Shown one piece after another: positions 53,607 through 62,369 of a stretch of DNA of 64,000 bases. The stretch spans positions 1 to 64,000 of the forward strand of contig NZ_RJUF01000012.1 of NCBI RefSeq assembly GCF_024343775.1. The letters are read 5' to 3'. The number at the start of each line of letters is the position of its first letter. Positions within the stretch are counted from its first letter, which is position 1. The notes beneath the pieces were generated by a model, which searched no databases, was not told the origin of the DNA, and was given only the letters and a program-made list of their open reading frames with translations. The translations under genes were made by a program, and so were the position numbers. Source of the stretch: Lacihabitans soyangensis. Its GTDB lineage: Bacteria; Bacteroidota; Bacteroidia; Cytophagales; Spirosomataceae.

Positions 53607-53738
53607 GTGGATTTTTTTTTATTAAAATGGAGGTATCTTGATTTAGTACAAATCAATTGAAGAATGCTGCCTCAAAATCTAATTGGCGTCTTTAAAAAAT
53701 TAAATTTGAAAATAAAGTATTCGGCAATAAAGCATGAT

Positions 53739-53746
53739 TAGTTTTG
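53739..53746 (+). promoter_or_regulatory. TAnnTTTG promoter box of the atp operon
   Basis: TAGTTTTG, 69 bp before the start of the AtpI-like gene; no clear -33 TTG. Confidence 0.4.
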
Positions 53747-53814
53747 CATTTGTTTTGAAAAACAAGATATTCTTCGGGTATTTTTCTGTTTACTAATTTT
53801 AAAAATAAGCACAA

Positions 53815-54177
53815 ATGGTTTTAAAAAAATATGCTTTGAGTTTCATTTTATTTATTGTACTATTTTTAGTTAAACTTTCTCCTTGGCAACATTTTTTGCA
53901 TTCTAAAATTTGGGTGATTTTTGCATTTTTTGTAGCCTTAGATTTTCTCGTTAAAATGTTGGTGGAGCAAGGAATGACTAACAAAAGAGAAAATTTTGTT
54001 CAATTTTACCTTGCATCGGTGGTTTTGAGGTTTATACTTCTTTTGGTTTTTATTGGATTCGGTTTGTTTATGTATAAAGAAAATCAGAATCTGTTCGTGC
54101 TGAATGTTTTTGTATTATATTTATTTTTTACAATTTTTGAAATTTCAACTTTACTTAGTAAATTGCGTCGTTTTTGA
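53815..54177 (+). CDS. Four-helix membrane protein at the head of the atp operon, AtpI-like
   Basis: 120 residues with four hydrophobic helices (about 7-24, 31-50, 62-85, 90-110) and a basic C-terminus (KLRRF). It directly precedes atpB, with stop and start regions touching. This position and topology resemble the AtpI/AtpZ accessory proteins that help assemble the c-ring. Sequence similarity to AtpI cannot be claimed by eye. Confidence 0.6.
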   Translation: MVLKKYALSFILFIVLFLVKLSPWQHFLHSKIWVIFAFFVALDFLVKMLVEQGMTNKRENFVQFYLASVVLRFILLLVFIGFGLFMYKENQNLFVLNVFVLYLFFTIFEISTLLSKLRRF

Positions 54178-54179
54178 AA

Positions 54180-55256
54180 ATGGCATCTTTTAACAAAGAG
54201 TTTATAAAAGTACTACTTATGTTTAAATACGTTTATTCCTTAGTTTTTTGCATTATTTTAGGTATTTCACCTTCTTTTTCTCAACATACTGAAGAACACG
54301 CCGCGGCAACTACTGCTGGTCACGAAGAAGAGAAATTTGACATCGGCGGCATGATTATGCACCACATCGCTGATGAACACGGTTGGGAATTTACACACGG
54401 TGTTAAACTCCCACTTCCAATCATACTTTACACCGCTGACAGAGGTATTGAGGTTTTTTCTTCTAGCAGATTAGACCACGGTCAAGTTTACAATGACTAC
54501 AAAAACGAGCATGAGCATATTGTAAGAGTTAACGCTGACGGAACCGTAAACGAGGCTATTCATCCTATGGATTTCTCGATTACTAAAAACGTAGCCACTC
54601 TAATGTTAGGTGCGTTGTTATTGATTTTGATATTTACTTCAGTTTCAAAAGGCTACGTGCAAAACAAAGGAAAAGCCCCTAAAGGCATTCAGTCATTCCT
54701 TGAGCCATTGATCGTTTACATGAGAGACGAAGTAGTTAAACCTTCAATCGGCAAAAACTACGGAAAGTACTTCCCATATCTACTTACTTTGTTCTTCTTT
54801 ATTTTTATCAATAACCTATTAGGATTATTGCCGGGTGGAGCTAACTTAACAGGTAACATTGCCATTACATTGGTTCTGGCCTTGATCACATTCTTAATTA
54901 CAAACCTTAGTGCCAACAAATACTATTGGAAGCACATATTGTTGCCGAATACACCAAAATGGATGTGGGTAATTATGATTCCTGTAGAAGTTGTGGGTGT
55001 TTTGATGAAACCACTCTCGTTGATGATTCGTCTTTTCGCAAACATCACCGCAGGTCACATCATTATGTTGAGTTTGTTTGGTTTGATATTTATATTCAAA
55101 AGTTGGGCAGTGGCTCCGGCTATTGGCGTATTTGCATTGTTCATGAGTGCTATTGAATTACTTGTGGCATTTTTGCAAGCGTTCATATTTACGTTACTAA
55201 CATCGATGTATATCGGTAGTGCTATTGAAGAGCACCACGCCGAGGAGCATCACTAA
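54180..55256 (+). CDS. atpB: ATP synthase F0 subunit a
   Basis: 358 residues from ATG 54180; ATG 54219 (MFKYVYSLVFCIILG) is an attractive alternative that starts directly at a signal peptide, as in other Bacteroidota. It has a long His-rich periplasmic N-terminus, then five membrane helices. The essential proton-pathway Arg is in SLMIRLFANITAGH and the terminal helix pair carries SAIELLVAFLQAFIFTLL. The C-terminus is His/Glu-rich (EEHHAEEHH). Forms the stator half-channel with the c-ring. Confidence 0.95.
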   Translation: MASFNKEFIKVLLMFKYVYSLVFCIILGISPSFSQHTEEHAAATTAGHEEEKFDIGGMIMHHIADEHGWEFTHGVKLPLPIILYTADRGIEVFSSSRLDHGQVYNDYKNEHEHIVRVNADGTVNEAIHPMDFSITKNVATLMLGALLLILIFTSVSKGYVQNKGKAPKGIQSFLEPLIVYMRDEVVKPSIGKNYGKYFPYLLTLFFFIFINNLLGLLPGGANLTGNIAITLVLALITFLITNLSANKYYWKHILLPNTPKWMWVIMIPVEVVGVLMKPLSLMIRLFANITAGHIIMLSLFGLIFIFKSWAVAPAIGVFALFMSAIELLVAFLQAFIFTLLTSMYIGSAIEEHHAEEHH

Positions 55257-55271
55257 GATATTAAAAGCATT

Positions 55272-55295
55272 CCTCTTTATTCCCCTATAAAGAGG
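55272..55295 (+). other. Stem-loop in the atpB-atpE gap
   Basis: CCTCTTTAT (55272-55280) and ATAAAGAGG (55287-55295) form a perfect 9-bp stem with loop TCCCCT. A run of seven G (55318-55324) before atpE could pair with the loop CCCC. It sits 50-75 nt upstream of the atpE ATG. Confidence 0.55.
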
Positions 55296-55345
55296 TTAAT
55301 TACAAATCATCTTCGGAGGGGGGGAGAAAATAAAAAAATAAAATT

Positions 55346-55612
55346 ATGTCTTTATTGAACATTATTTTACAAGCAGCAGCAGACGGTAAAGGTCTTGCTG
55401 TAATGGGAGCAGGTATTGGTGCAGGTCTTGCAGCTATTGGTGCAGGTCTGGGTATCGGTAGAATCGGTGGAAGTGCAATGGAAGGTGTTGCTCGTCAACC
55501 GGAGGCAGCTGGTAAAATCCAGTCTATGATGATCATCATCGCTGCCTTGATCGAGGCCGTAGCTCTTTTTGCTGCTGTAATTTGTCTTTTGATTTCTTTC
55601 AAAATGGCTTAA
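55346..55612 (+). CDS. atpE: ATP synthase F0 subunit c
   Basis: 88 residues, two helices joined by the polar loop ARQPEAAGKIQ. The proton-carrying Glu is in IIIAALIEAVALFAAV (about 63-78). Gly-rich first helix GAGIGAGLAAIGAGLGIG. It forms the rotating c-ring, needed in many more copies than subunits a and b. A purine-rich GGAGGG tract and flanking hairpins may set its higher expression (inference). Confidence 0.97.
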   Translation: MSLLNIILQAAADGKGLAVMGAGIGAGLAAIGAGLGIGRIGGSAMEGVARQPEAAGKIQSMMIIIAALIEAVALFAAVICLLISFKMA

Positions 55613-55630
55613 GCTATTTTAGGAATCTAC

Positions 55631-55670
55631 ATTCCCAGCATTATTCACATTAGGTGTTAATGTTGGGAAT
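55631..55670 (+). other. Stem-loop in the atpE-atpF gap
   Basis: ATTCCCAGCATTA (55631-55643) pairs with TAATGTTGGGAAT (55658-55670), 13 bp with one G-U pair, plus an inner CAC/GTG. No good T-run follows, so a partial terminator or an mRNA 3'-end stabiliser is more likely than a full stop. Confidence 0.6.
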
Positions 55671-55708
55671 ATTTTGAATTTAAATTTATTATTTATAATT
55701 GTACAAAA

Positions 55709-56218
55709 ATGATTTTATTAGATAACGCATTGTTGAACCCTAGTCCAGGTCTTATTTTTTGGCAGCTAGTAGTTTTTGGTTCATTGGTATTTATCCTATG
55801 GAAGTTTGCTTGGAAAGGTATCCTTTCGGCTTTGAAAGAGAGAGAAGGCGAAATTGAGGGTGCTTTGCGTATGGCTGAGGAAACAAGGGCAGAAATGGCC
55901 AAGTTGAAGTCGGACAATGACAAACTTGTAGCAGAAGCTAAAAAGGAAAGAGATTTTATAATCAAAGAGGCCAAAGAAGCATCTGATAAAATGATTGCTG
56001 AAGCTAAAGACAGAGCTATCGAACAAGGCAACAAGATTATGGAAGATGCTCGTGAGGTGATGAACCAAGAAAGAGTGAAAATGATGAGCCAAATCAAGAA
56101 AGATGTGGCTACACTTTCGATAGAGATTGCTGAAAAAGTAATCCGAAAAGAACTTTCTGATAAAGCCACTCAACAATCATTTGTTAGTGAACTTGTAGCA
56201 GACGCAAAATTGAATTAA
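55709..56218 (+). CDS. atpF: ATP synthase F0 subunit b
   Basis: 169 residues: one N-terminal membrane helix (about 10-30, GLIFWQLVVFGSLVFILWKFAW) and a long Ala/Glu/Lys coiled coil to the end. It forms the peripheral stalk dimer. Confidence 0.95.
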   Translation: MILLDNALLNPSPGLIFWQLVVFGSLVFILWKFAWKGILSALKEREGEIEGALRMAEETRAEMAKLKSDNDKLVAEAKKERDFIIKEAKEASDKMIAEAKDRAIEQGNKIMEDAREVMNQERVKMMSQIKKDVATLSIEIAEKVIRKELSDKATQQSFVSELVADAKLN

Positions 56219-56222
56219 TACC

Positions 56223-56242
56223 TCAATCAGTTATTTGATTGA
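56223..56242 (+). other. Stem-loop in the atpF-atpH gap
   Basis: TCAATCA (56223-56229) with TGATTGA (56236-56242), followed by AAAATTTTTTAA. A weak terminator-like or processing hairpin. Confidence 0.4.
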
Positions 56243-56260
56243 AAATTTTTTAATAAAACT

Positions 56261-56794
56261 ATGTCAGAATCAATAGTTGCCTATCGTTATGCCAAAGCCT
56301 TAATTGACTTGGCAAATCAGCAAGGCGTAGTGGATGAAGTAAATAAGGACATGTCGTTTTTTGAGGCGATATGTGACGAGAACGCTAATTTCGTGGCTGT
56401 AATGGCCAATCCAATTGTAAGGCACGACAAGAAATTGAGTATTTTGAAAAAAATATTCGAAAATAATGTAAATAATGTGACCTACTCAATTTTTAGCGTC
56501 TTAACTAAAAAGAACAGAGAGAAACTCATTTATCCAATTGCGAAAGAATTTCAAAAATTGTATAATTTGCAGACTGGTGTTCAAATAGTGCAGATTTCAT
56601 CATCAGTGGCATTGACAGAAGCACAAAAGGCAGAATTTGCCAAGTTGGTTTCTAATGCTATAAGCAAGCAAGTGCTGATTGAAGAAAGTGTAGATGAGAG
56701 TTTGATTGGTGGTTATGTTTTGAGAGTAGGTGATACGCAAATTGACACCTCTGTTAAAAAGAAACTTAACGAATTGAAACTGGCACTATCCTAA
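56261..56794 (+). CDS. atpH: ATP synthase F1 subunit delta
   Basis: 177 residues of the OSCP/delta family: N-terminal helical domain (VAYRYAKALIDLANQQG, FVAVMANPIVRHDKKLSIL) and the C-terminal signature ESLIGGYVLRVGDTQIDTSVKKKLNEL (seen here as DESLIGGYVLRVGDTQIDTS). It joins the peripheral stalk to F1. The operon stops here at a terminator; atpA is not downstream. Confidence 0.94.
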   Translation: MSESIVAYRYAKALIDLANQQGVVDEVNKDMSFFEAICDENANFVAVMANPIVRHDKKLSILKKIFENNVNNVTYSIFSVLTKKNREKLIYPIAKEFQKLYNLQTGVQIVQISSSVALTEAQKAEFAKLVSNAISKQVLIEESVDESLIGGYVLRVGDTQIDTSVKKKLNELKLALS

Positions 56795-56830
56795 GTAAGA
56801 ATTAGTTTTCATGGCTATAAAGTTGAGAAA

Positions 56831-56856
56831 GGCCTCCGTTTTTTCGGAGGTTTTTT
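56831..56856 (+). terminator. Intrinsic terminator after atpH
   Basis: CCTCCG (56833-56838), loop TTTTTT, CGGAGG (56845-56850), T6 (56851-56856). Confidence 0.85.
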
Positions 56857-57339
56857 CTGTTTTAGGGGTATTGGTAATTGTATAATTTGAGTTATCTGTT
56901 GAGGTTTGAGAAGTCTAAATTCCACACTCGCTTCTTAGTTTTCGATTTCATTTTGTCTTCTCGATATTTTGATTCATGTCCTCTTTTCGGTCTGATACAA
57001 CTGCTTTTTGGGTCCAGTTTATTTTGTAAAATTTCATTTTTCAGGCCCGTAATTGTTACTGAAGTGTTAATTCTGCCAATATTTAAAGAAATTATCAAAA
57101 AAATGAAAATATTTTTTTTTGATAAATCAATTTATACTTTAAGTAGAAAATAGAATAAATTCATTTTTCTTTCAAATCGTCCAAAAAATCAAATCTATTT
57201 TTCGTAAAAAATAAAAAAATAACCTCTTTTTTAGCTCATTTTGCACCGATTAGCCCAATTTTGAGCATTTGGTAGAGTAAAAAATCTTTTCTTGTTTTGT
57301 CTAAGTCAATTTGACTGTACAACAAAATATAATAAGAAA
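56857..57339. other. Gene-poor AT-rich stretch after the atp operon
   Basis: About 480 bp. Two overlapping open frames (56878-57153 plus; 56892-57098 minus) lack family resemblance and a credible start. No tRNA, riboswitch, repeat or strong hairpin is seen. The position is where atpA would be expected, and no atpA fragment is recognisable. Confidence 0.5.
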
Positions 57340-57735
57340 ATGAGACACATAGGAGCTAATTTGTACGTAAACAACGACACCGTTGAGATAATCGATTTTT
57401 TGGTAGATAATAACCTTCTGCCTAAACCAGTTCAAAAAACTTTTTCAGTAGTAAGTCAGTTAGGCATGGATTTAGACTTAGTGATGTATAATCCAGATGC
57501 TGAAGAGAATAAATTTCTACACTACAAATTTGTTGATTTCGCCTCCAATTCTGACGCATTGAAGTATTTGATCTCAATGTTTAGAAATCTGGCCACTGAG
57601 AATTACAATGTATATACGCCAGCACAAAAGAAACTGGAAGAGTACTTGTACATGCTACCTACTTACAGAGCATTGTTTGGCTATAAGTTCAACGAGGATA
57701 ACGAATTGTATCAACAAAAAAACTACGAGTATTAA
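57340..57735 (+). CDS. Unknown 131-residue protein
   Basis: Starts MRHIGANLYVNNDTVEIIDFL; ATG 57340 is preferred over an upstream in-frame start. It is a soluble, acidic, alpha/beta-looking protein without signal peptide or membrane segment, with a Tyr-rich C-terminus (EYLYMLPTYRALFGYKF and YQQKNYEY). The family is not recognised. The next gene starts 1 bp after its stop, so the two form a unit. Confidence 0.7.
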   Translation: MRHIGANLYVNNDTVEIIDFLVDNNLLPKPVQKTFSVVSQLGMDLDLVMYNPDAEENKFLHYKFVDFASNSDALKYLISMFRNLATENYNVYTPAQKKLEEYLYMLPTYRALFGYKFNEDNELYQQKNYEY

Positions 57736-57736
57736 T

Positions 57737-58015
57737 ATGAATTCACCATTTTTAATCAAGATTTTTATCGAATTATTATTCGTGATGTTTATCTCGGTTT
57801 CGGCGTTTGGTCAAAGTGTCAGTCCATTGGAAGACGACAGAAACTATAAAACTGGAAAAGTAAAGGTTAAAAGTTTAAATTTGACCATGAAAAAGGCTAC
57901 ACTTAGGGTTGCTAGAAATTACAAGCAGCCGGCTAAGATGGATACTGTGGAGGCGTATCAGTTGGTGTTACCAAAAGAGCAATCTCTCAGAAACAGAAAC
58001 TACAAGAATAAGTAA
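57737..58015 (+). CDS. Small secreted protein, unknown
   Basis: 92 residues from MNSPFLIKIFIELLFVMFISVSAFGQ, a signal peptide ending near residue 26. The mature 66 residues are basic (KVKVKSLNLTMKKATLRVARNYKQP) without known motifs. An upstream in-frame start would overlap the previous gene and lacks a signal peptide. Its stop directly abuts that of tdk (convergent). Confidence 0.7.
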   Translation: MNSPFLIKIFIELLFVMFISVSAFGQSVSPLEDDRNYKTGKVKVKSLNLTMKKATLRVARNYKQPAKMDTVEAYQLVLPKEQSLRNRNYKNK

Positions 58016-58591
58016 TCAATTTTCTTGGAAACAAGTACGGCATCTAGCTTCATAGATGTCGTGCTCTCCAAGAAGAATCAAATTTTCGGCATTTGATTTT
58101 CTGTAAGAAAAATGTGCAATGTCGCCACACTTCACACATATAGCGTGCACTTTTGTTACATACTCCGCCACTGCAAGGAGTTGGGGCATTGAACCAAACG
58201 GCAATCCTTTAGAGTCCATGTCCAAACCCGCCACGATGACTCTTTTGCCTTGAAATGATAATTTATTACAGACTTCAACAATAGACTGATCAAGAAACTG
58301 TGCCTCATCGATACCCACCACGTCGCAGTTTCCGCTCAAAAGCAATATTTCTTCAGCTGTGTTTACTGGCGTGGAGCGTATAGCATTTTGATTGTGTGAA
58401 ACAATATCGTTTTCGTCATATCTCACATCTATTTTGGGTTTGAATATTTCCACATTCAGTTTTGCTATCTGAGCCCGTTTTAGACGCCTGATTAACTCCT
58501 CTGTTTTACCAGAAAACATAGAACCCGTTATGACTTCAATCCAGCCACTTTTGGTATCTTTCGCCTTGCCTCTTTTGGGTTCTATGAACAT
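58016..58591 (-). CDS. tdk: Thymidine kinase
   Basis: 191 residues from [20 protein letters not shown]; the longer frame adds sixteen unlikely residues. P-loop [16 protein letters not shown] (about 21-36), Asp-Glu motif GIDEAQFLD, and the zinc ribbon [13 protein letters not shown] with CRTCF at the end. Type II TK that phosphorylates thymidine with ATP. Confidence 0.94.
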   Translation of the reverse strand: MFIEPKRGKAKDTKSGWIEVITGSMFSGKTEELIRRLKRAQIAKLNVEIFKPKIDVRYDENDIVSHNQNAIRSTPVNTAEEILLLSGNCDVVGIDEAQFLDQSIVEVCNKLSFQGKRVIVAGLDMDSKGLPFGSMPQLLAVAEYVTKVHAICVKCGDIAHFSYRKSNAENLILLGEHDIYEARCRTCFQEN

Positions 58592-58689
58592 ATTTTCATT
58601 AATTTTACGTTTATATCTAAAATGGCAAAGCATTTGCATTAGGCTTCTTGTACCATTTCAAATAGATTACAAAAAAACAGAATTATCCG

Positions 58690-59829
58690 ATGACCAACAA
58701 ATGGAATGTGGCCGAAATAAAAAATACTTCTCAGGCATTTGCCGAAGTAGTTTGTGAAGAGTACTTTAAGACAAAAGAAAATATTAACGGAAGCGAAATA
58801 ATAGGCCTAACAGAAGTAAAACAACTCAATCTTTTTATACTCAAAGAACTGTTTGAAAAATGGCAGATGGAAATTTCTAGACTAAAGAGTCCATATTTTA
58901 ATTATGCCGAACCCGAGGTACAAAAAGCTTTGGATGATTTTATGAATATACTATCGAGGCATATTCAGGTTAATGGTGAGAATTTTAAAGGTATTCTGGA
59001 AACATCGGTAAAGAAAACCATAAGTTTGTTTTCTGATCCTAAAGCCTTTTTTGTAGAGGAAATGAGAAATCTGACGGATTTTAAACTTACGGCTGATTGG
59101 TTAACTAAAAATGGTAAGTTTTTCAAAGATTACAATTGGGTTTTGCGTGAATTGTTGAGTAAACTGAACGGCGTGAGCTTTATTTATGCCAACGAAGCCA
59201 TAGATTTTATAAATCAGTTTTTTGATGATAATAGGATAGAGGATCATAGTAAGGAATTGGCTGATATCTCTAAAATTGCGGGTGAAAATCAACCTGCGGC
59301 TCCGGCAACCAATCCTTATCAGTCTTTTTTTGATAGCATAGAAGAGTACAAAATGGCTAAGCCTCAAATGATAGCCAAAGAACCTGAGGTGATTACTCCA
59401 ACAGTTGTGGTAGAAGAGAAAGACGAGCCAATTACCGAAATGAGACTGACGCAAGTGCAGGAGAAAATAGAAACAGTGATTACAGAAAATCCTGTAACCA
59501 GAACCATAGAGAAGGAAACCACAGTGACATTGCATGAGTCTATGCAAATGACTTCAGAGAATAGTTCGCTCTCTGATTTTCACCAAAAACGAAAAATTGA
59601 TTCTATAAAAGGTAATATTTCATTGAACCAAAAGTTTCTATTCATTAACAACTTGTTCGGTTCTGATTCCAGTGTTTTTAATGGAGCCATAGAGGAGCTA
59701 GAAAGTTGTAACAGTTTCTCAGAAGCCAAAGAACAAATGATTAAGAAATATTTGCCGAAATACAAATGGGATTTGAATAGCCCGGAGGCCGAGGAGTTTT
59801 TTGATATTTTGAAAAGAAGATATAACTAA
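58690..59829 (+). CDS. Unknown 379-residue cytosolic protein
   Basis: No signal peptide or membrane helix. The N-terminal half (about 1-185) is helical with Phe/Lys-rich amphipathic segments. A Pro/Glu/Thr/Val-rich linker follows (about 205-295), then a C-terminal helical domain (about 296-379, SLSDFHQKRKIDSIKGNISLNQKFLFINNLF written here in part: NQKFLFINNLFGSDSSVF). The C-terminal region resembles a module seen in many Bacteroidota proteins of unknown role; no function is assigned. Divergent from tdk. Confidence 0.7.
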   Translation: MTNKWNVAEIKNTSQAFAEVVCEEYFKTKENINGSEIIGLTEVKQLNLFILKELFEKWQMEISRLKSPYFNYAEPEVQKALDDFMNILSRHIQVNGENFKGILETSVKKTISLFSDPKAFFVEEMRNLTDFKLTADWLTKNGKFFKDYNWVLRELLSKLNGVSFIYANEAIDFINQFFDDNRIEDHSKELADISKIAGENQPAAPATNPYQSFFDSIEEYKMAKPQMIAKEPEVITPTVVVEEKDEPITEMRLTQVQEKIETVITENPVTRTIEKETTVTLHESMQMTSENSSLSDFHQKRKIDSIKGNISLNQKFLFINNLFGSDSSVFNGAIEELESCNSFSEAKEQMIKKYLPKYKWDLNSPEAEEFFDILKRRYN

Positions 59830-59866
59830 GCTGTGTTATAATGGTTTGCGAACAAAAAGATATTAT

Positions 59867-59900
59867 AAAAAAGGCTTTCAAATAATTGAAAGCCTTTTTT
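59867..59900. terminator. Bidirectional intrinsic terminator
   Basis: GGCTTTCAA (59873-59881) pairs with TTGAAAGCC (59886-59894), with A-run and T-run on both sides, between convergent genes. Confidence 0.85.
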
Positions 59901-59901
59901 A

Positions 59902-62220
59902 TTAGTTTGCCATTTCGGATAAAAACTTGATTCTCATAAGTCTTAGCTCCTCTTCGGTTATTTCATCGTCATAATCGTCGAATTCCTTCATGGCTACTTT
60001 GATTTCGTCCGAGGCTGAAGTCATGAAATATTCGTAGATATCTCTCTGTTTGTCTTTGTCAATTATTTGATTGATGTAGTAATCAAGGTTTAGCTTGGTG
60101 CCTGAAAAACAAATACTTTCTATTTCGTTTAGAAGTTCTTCGCTGTTCATTTCTTTGGCTTCAGCTATCTCTTCAAGGTCAATCTTTCTATCTATTTGCT
60201 GAATAATAAATATCTTCGTTTTCGATTTGTTCACGGTGGTTTTTACCATCAAATCTGCCGAAGTTTCTATTTCATTGTCCTTTACATATTTTATAATTAG
60301 ATCCAAGAACGGCATACCGAATTTCTGCACCTTACCCATTCCCACACCATTGACTTGTGCCAATTCTTGCACATTTGAAGGGTACGTGGTCGCCATTTCT
60401 TCCAAAGAAGGATCTTGAAAAACCACATAAGGCGGAACATTTTTCTCTTTAGCTATTTTTTTACGAAGAGCTTTCAAGAGTTCCAACAAAGCTTGGTCAG
60501 AAGCACCGCTTCCGCCAGAAGGTCCAGCAGTTTGCTGCAACTCATCTTCTCCACTGCCTTCTGTTTCGTTCAAATCGTGATCCTCTGAGAAAGTAATAGA
60601 GTAAGGATCTTGTAGATATTTTTGGCCTTTTTCGGATAATTTAACTACGCCATAATTATCGATGTCTTTTTCAAGATATCCAAAAACCATCAATTGTCTG
60701 ATGATAGACACCCATTTGTCAGCAGCTGATATTTTACCATCTGCATTAATATCGGCTTTCGGTTTTTTGTTTACAACTATTTCATCCTCATCTTCCTCTT
60801 CTTCTTCCTCAAACTTCTCTGAAAGGTTAAAGTATTTCAAGCCTTTGCCAAACATTTCGAGTTTGTCGTGCTCATAGCTTGCTATGGCTGGGTTATCTTT
60901 GGTATTGGCTGTTAGGATATCCGCAATGTGATTGGCTGAGAAACGCTGTTCGGTTTTAAGAATCGTGTTAAGGGCCAAGATGACTTCTTCCTCACCTCTG
61001 AAGGTTTTGGTTGGCTTGTTACAGTTGTCACAAAAACCACAGTTTTTCTCTGTCTGCTCTCCAAAATAACTTAACAACTGTCTTCTTCTACAAACCCCGA
61101 GGGATGAATACGCCACCATTTCCATTAAAAGGGCCTTGGCGTTATCTCTTTCCGTTACGTTTTTATCTTTGTTGAACTTCTCAAGTTTGGTGATGTCGTC
61201 TAATGCATAGAACATCAAACATGAACCATCTAATCCGTCTCGTCCGCCTCTACCAGTTTCCTGATAGTAACCTTCGAGCGATTTCGGAGCGTCATAATGA
61301 ACCACAAATCTTACGTCTGGCTTATCTATTCCCATGCCGAAGGCAATAGTTGCTACCACCACGTCACAGTTTTCGTTCAAAAACGCATCTTGGTTTTTCA
61401 TCCTCACGTCAGAGTCTAAACCTGCGTGATATGGAAGAGCTTTGAAGCCATTAACTACCAAAAGCTCAGCTATTTCCTCAACTTTTTTTCTACTCAAGCA
61501 GTACACTATTCCTGATTTTCCTTTGTACTGAGCCAAAAAGTTAATCAGTTGTTTTTTTGCATTAAGTTTTGGTCTAACCTCATAATAAAGGTTGGCTCGG
61601 TTAAACGATGTCTTATAGATCACCGAATCATCCATATCCAAGCTCTTCTTGATGTCCAGTTGCACTTTAGGTGTCGCAGTGGCAGTCAAAGCAATGATTG
61701 GAAGGTTATCGTCAATGGACTCAATAATTTCTTTAATTTTCCTGTATTCTGGTCTGAAATCATGTCCCCATTCTGATATACAGTGGGCTTCGTCCACAGC
61801 CACAAAAGATATTTTGGCTTTCTTTAGAAATTCTAGATTGTCTACCTTGGTAAGAGACTCAGGTGCAATGTATAACAATTTACAGGCTCCGCTTACCACG
61901 TCATTTTTGACGCGATTCATCTCTGATTTATTCAGCGTACTGTTTAGAAACTGAGCGTTTATACCAAAAGCCATCATCTGATCTACCTGATTCTTCATCA
62001 AAGCAATCAATGGAGAAATCACTATGGCAGTTCCTTCTAATACGGTAGCTGGAAGCTGGTAGCAAAGCGATTTGCCCGCTCCAGTTGGCATAATTACAAA
62101 AGTGTTTTTGCCAGAAACAATACTTTTTATTATTTTTTCCTGCTCTCCTCTAAAATTATCAAACCCAAATATTTCCTTTAGGTTTTTCTTTAGGCTGTTT
62201 TCAATTGATACATCAATCAT
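59902..62220 (-). CDS. recQ: ATP-dependent DNA helicase RecQ
   Basis: 772 residues: helicase core with Walker A MPTGAGKSLCYQ (about 44-55), DEAH box VAVDEAHCISEWGHDFRPEY, and QETGRGGRDG motif VI. A Zn-binding RQC subdomain follows (CRRRQLLSYFG, then CGFCDNC). Next are an acidic insert (EEEEEDEDE), winged helix, an HRDC domain (about 578-650, NVPPYVVFQDPSLEEMA) and a further C-terminal helical domain. Slightly longer than E. coli RecQ because of the acidic insert and the extra C-terminal region. Unwinds DNA in recombination and repair. Confidence 0.96.
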   Translation of the reverse strand: MIDVSIENSLKKNLKEIFGFDNFRGEQEKIIKSIVSGKNTFVIMPTGAGKSLCYQLPATVLEGTAIVISPLIALMKNQVDQMMAFGINAQFLNSTLNKSEMNRVKNDVVSGACKLLYIAPESLTKVDNLEFLKKAKISFVAVDEAHCISEWGHDFRPEYRKIKEIIESIDDNLPIIALTATATPKVQLDIKKSLDMDDSVIYKTSFNRANLYYEVRPKLNAKKQLINFLAQYKGKSGIVYCLSRKKVEEIAELLVVNGFKALPYHAGLDSDVRMKNQDAFLNENCDVVVATIAFGMGIDKPDVRFVVHYDAPKSLEGYYQETGRGGRDGLDGSCLMFYALDDITKLEKFNKDKNVTERDNAKALLMEMVAYSSLGVCRRRQLLSYFGEQTEKNCGFCDNCNKPTKTFRGEEEVILALNTILKTEQRFSANHIADILTANTKDNPAIASYEHDKLEMFGKGLKYFNLSEKFEEEEEEDEDEIVVNKKPKADINADGKISAADKWVSIIRQLMVFGYLEKDIDNYGVVKLSEKGQKYLQDPYSITFSEDHDLNETEGSGEDELQQTAGPSGGSGASDQALLELLKALRKKIAKEKNVPPYVVFQDPSLEEMATTYPSNVQELAQVNGVGMGKVQKFGMPFLDLIIKYVKDNEIETSADLMVKTTVNKSKTKIFIIQQIDRKIDLEEIAEAKEMNSEELLNEIESICFSGTKLNLDYYINQIIDKDKQRDIYEYFMTSASDEIKVAMKEFDDYDDEITEEELRLMRIKFLSEMAN

Positions 62221-62369
62221 AGCTAGTTCTATAAAGCATTAAAAATTAAAGCACGCCGCTTTTTTTGACGTGGTGAATTAAATTCTTAATGCCAATATAC
62301 AAAAAATGTTTTGTGATTTTGTTAAACTCAAATATTTTGTTTCACTAAAAAAAAACGGAATACAAGCCG

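Noticed and set aside
53538-53814. Replication origin next to dnaA
   Set aside because: No TTATCCACA-like boxes or clustered AT-rich 13-mers were seen in the gap; in Bacteroidota the origin is often away from dnaA.
56878-57153. Overlapping open frames on both strands after atpH
   Set aside because: Neither resembles a protein family or has a promoter; both lie in AT-rich DNA after a terminator. An atpA remnant was considered and no P-loop or other atpA motif is present.
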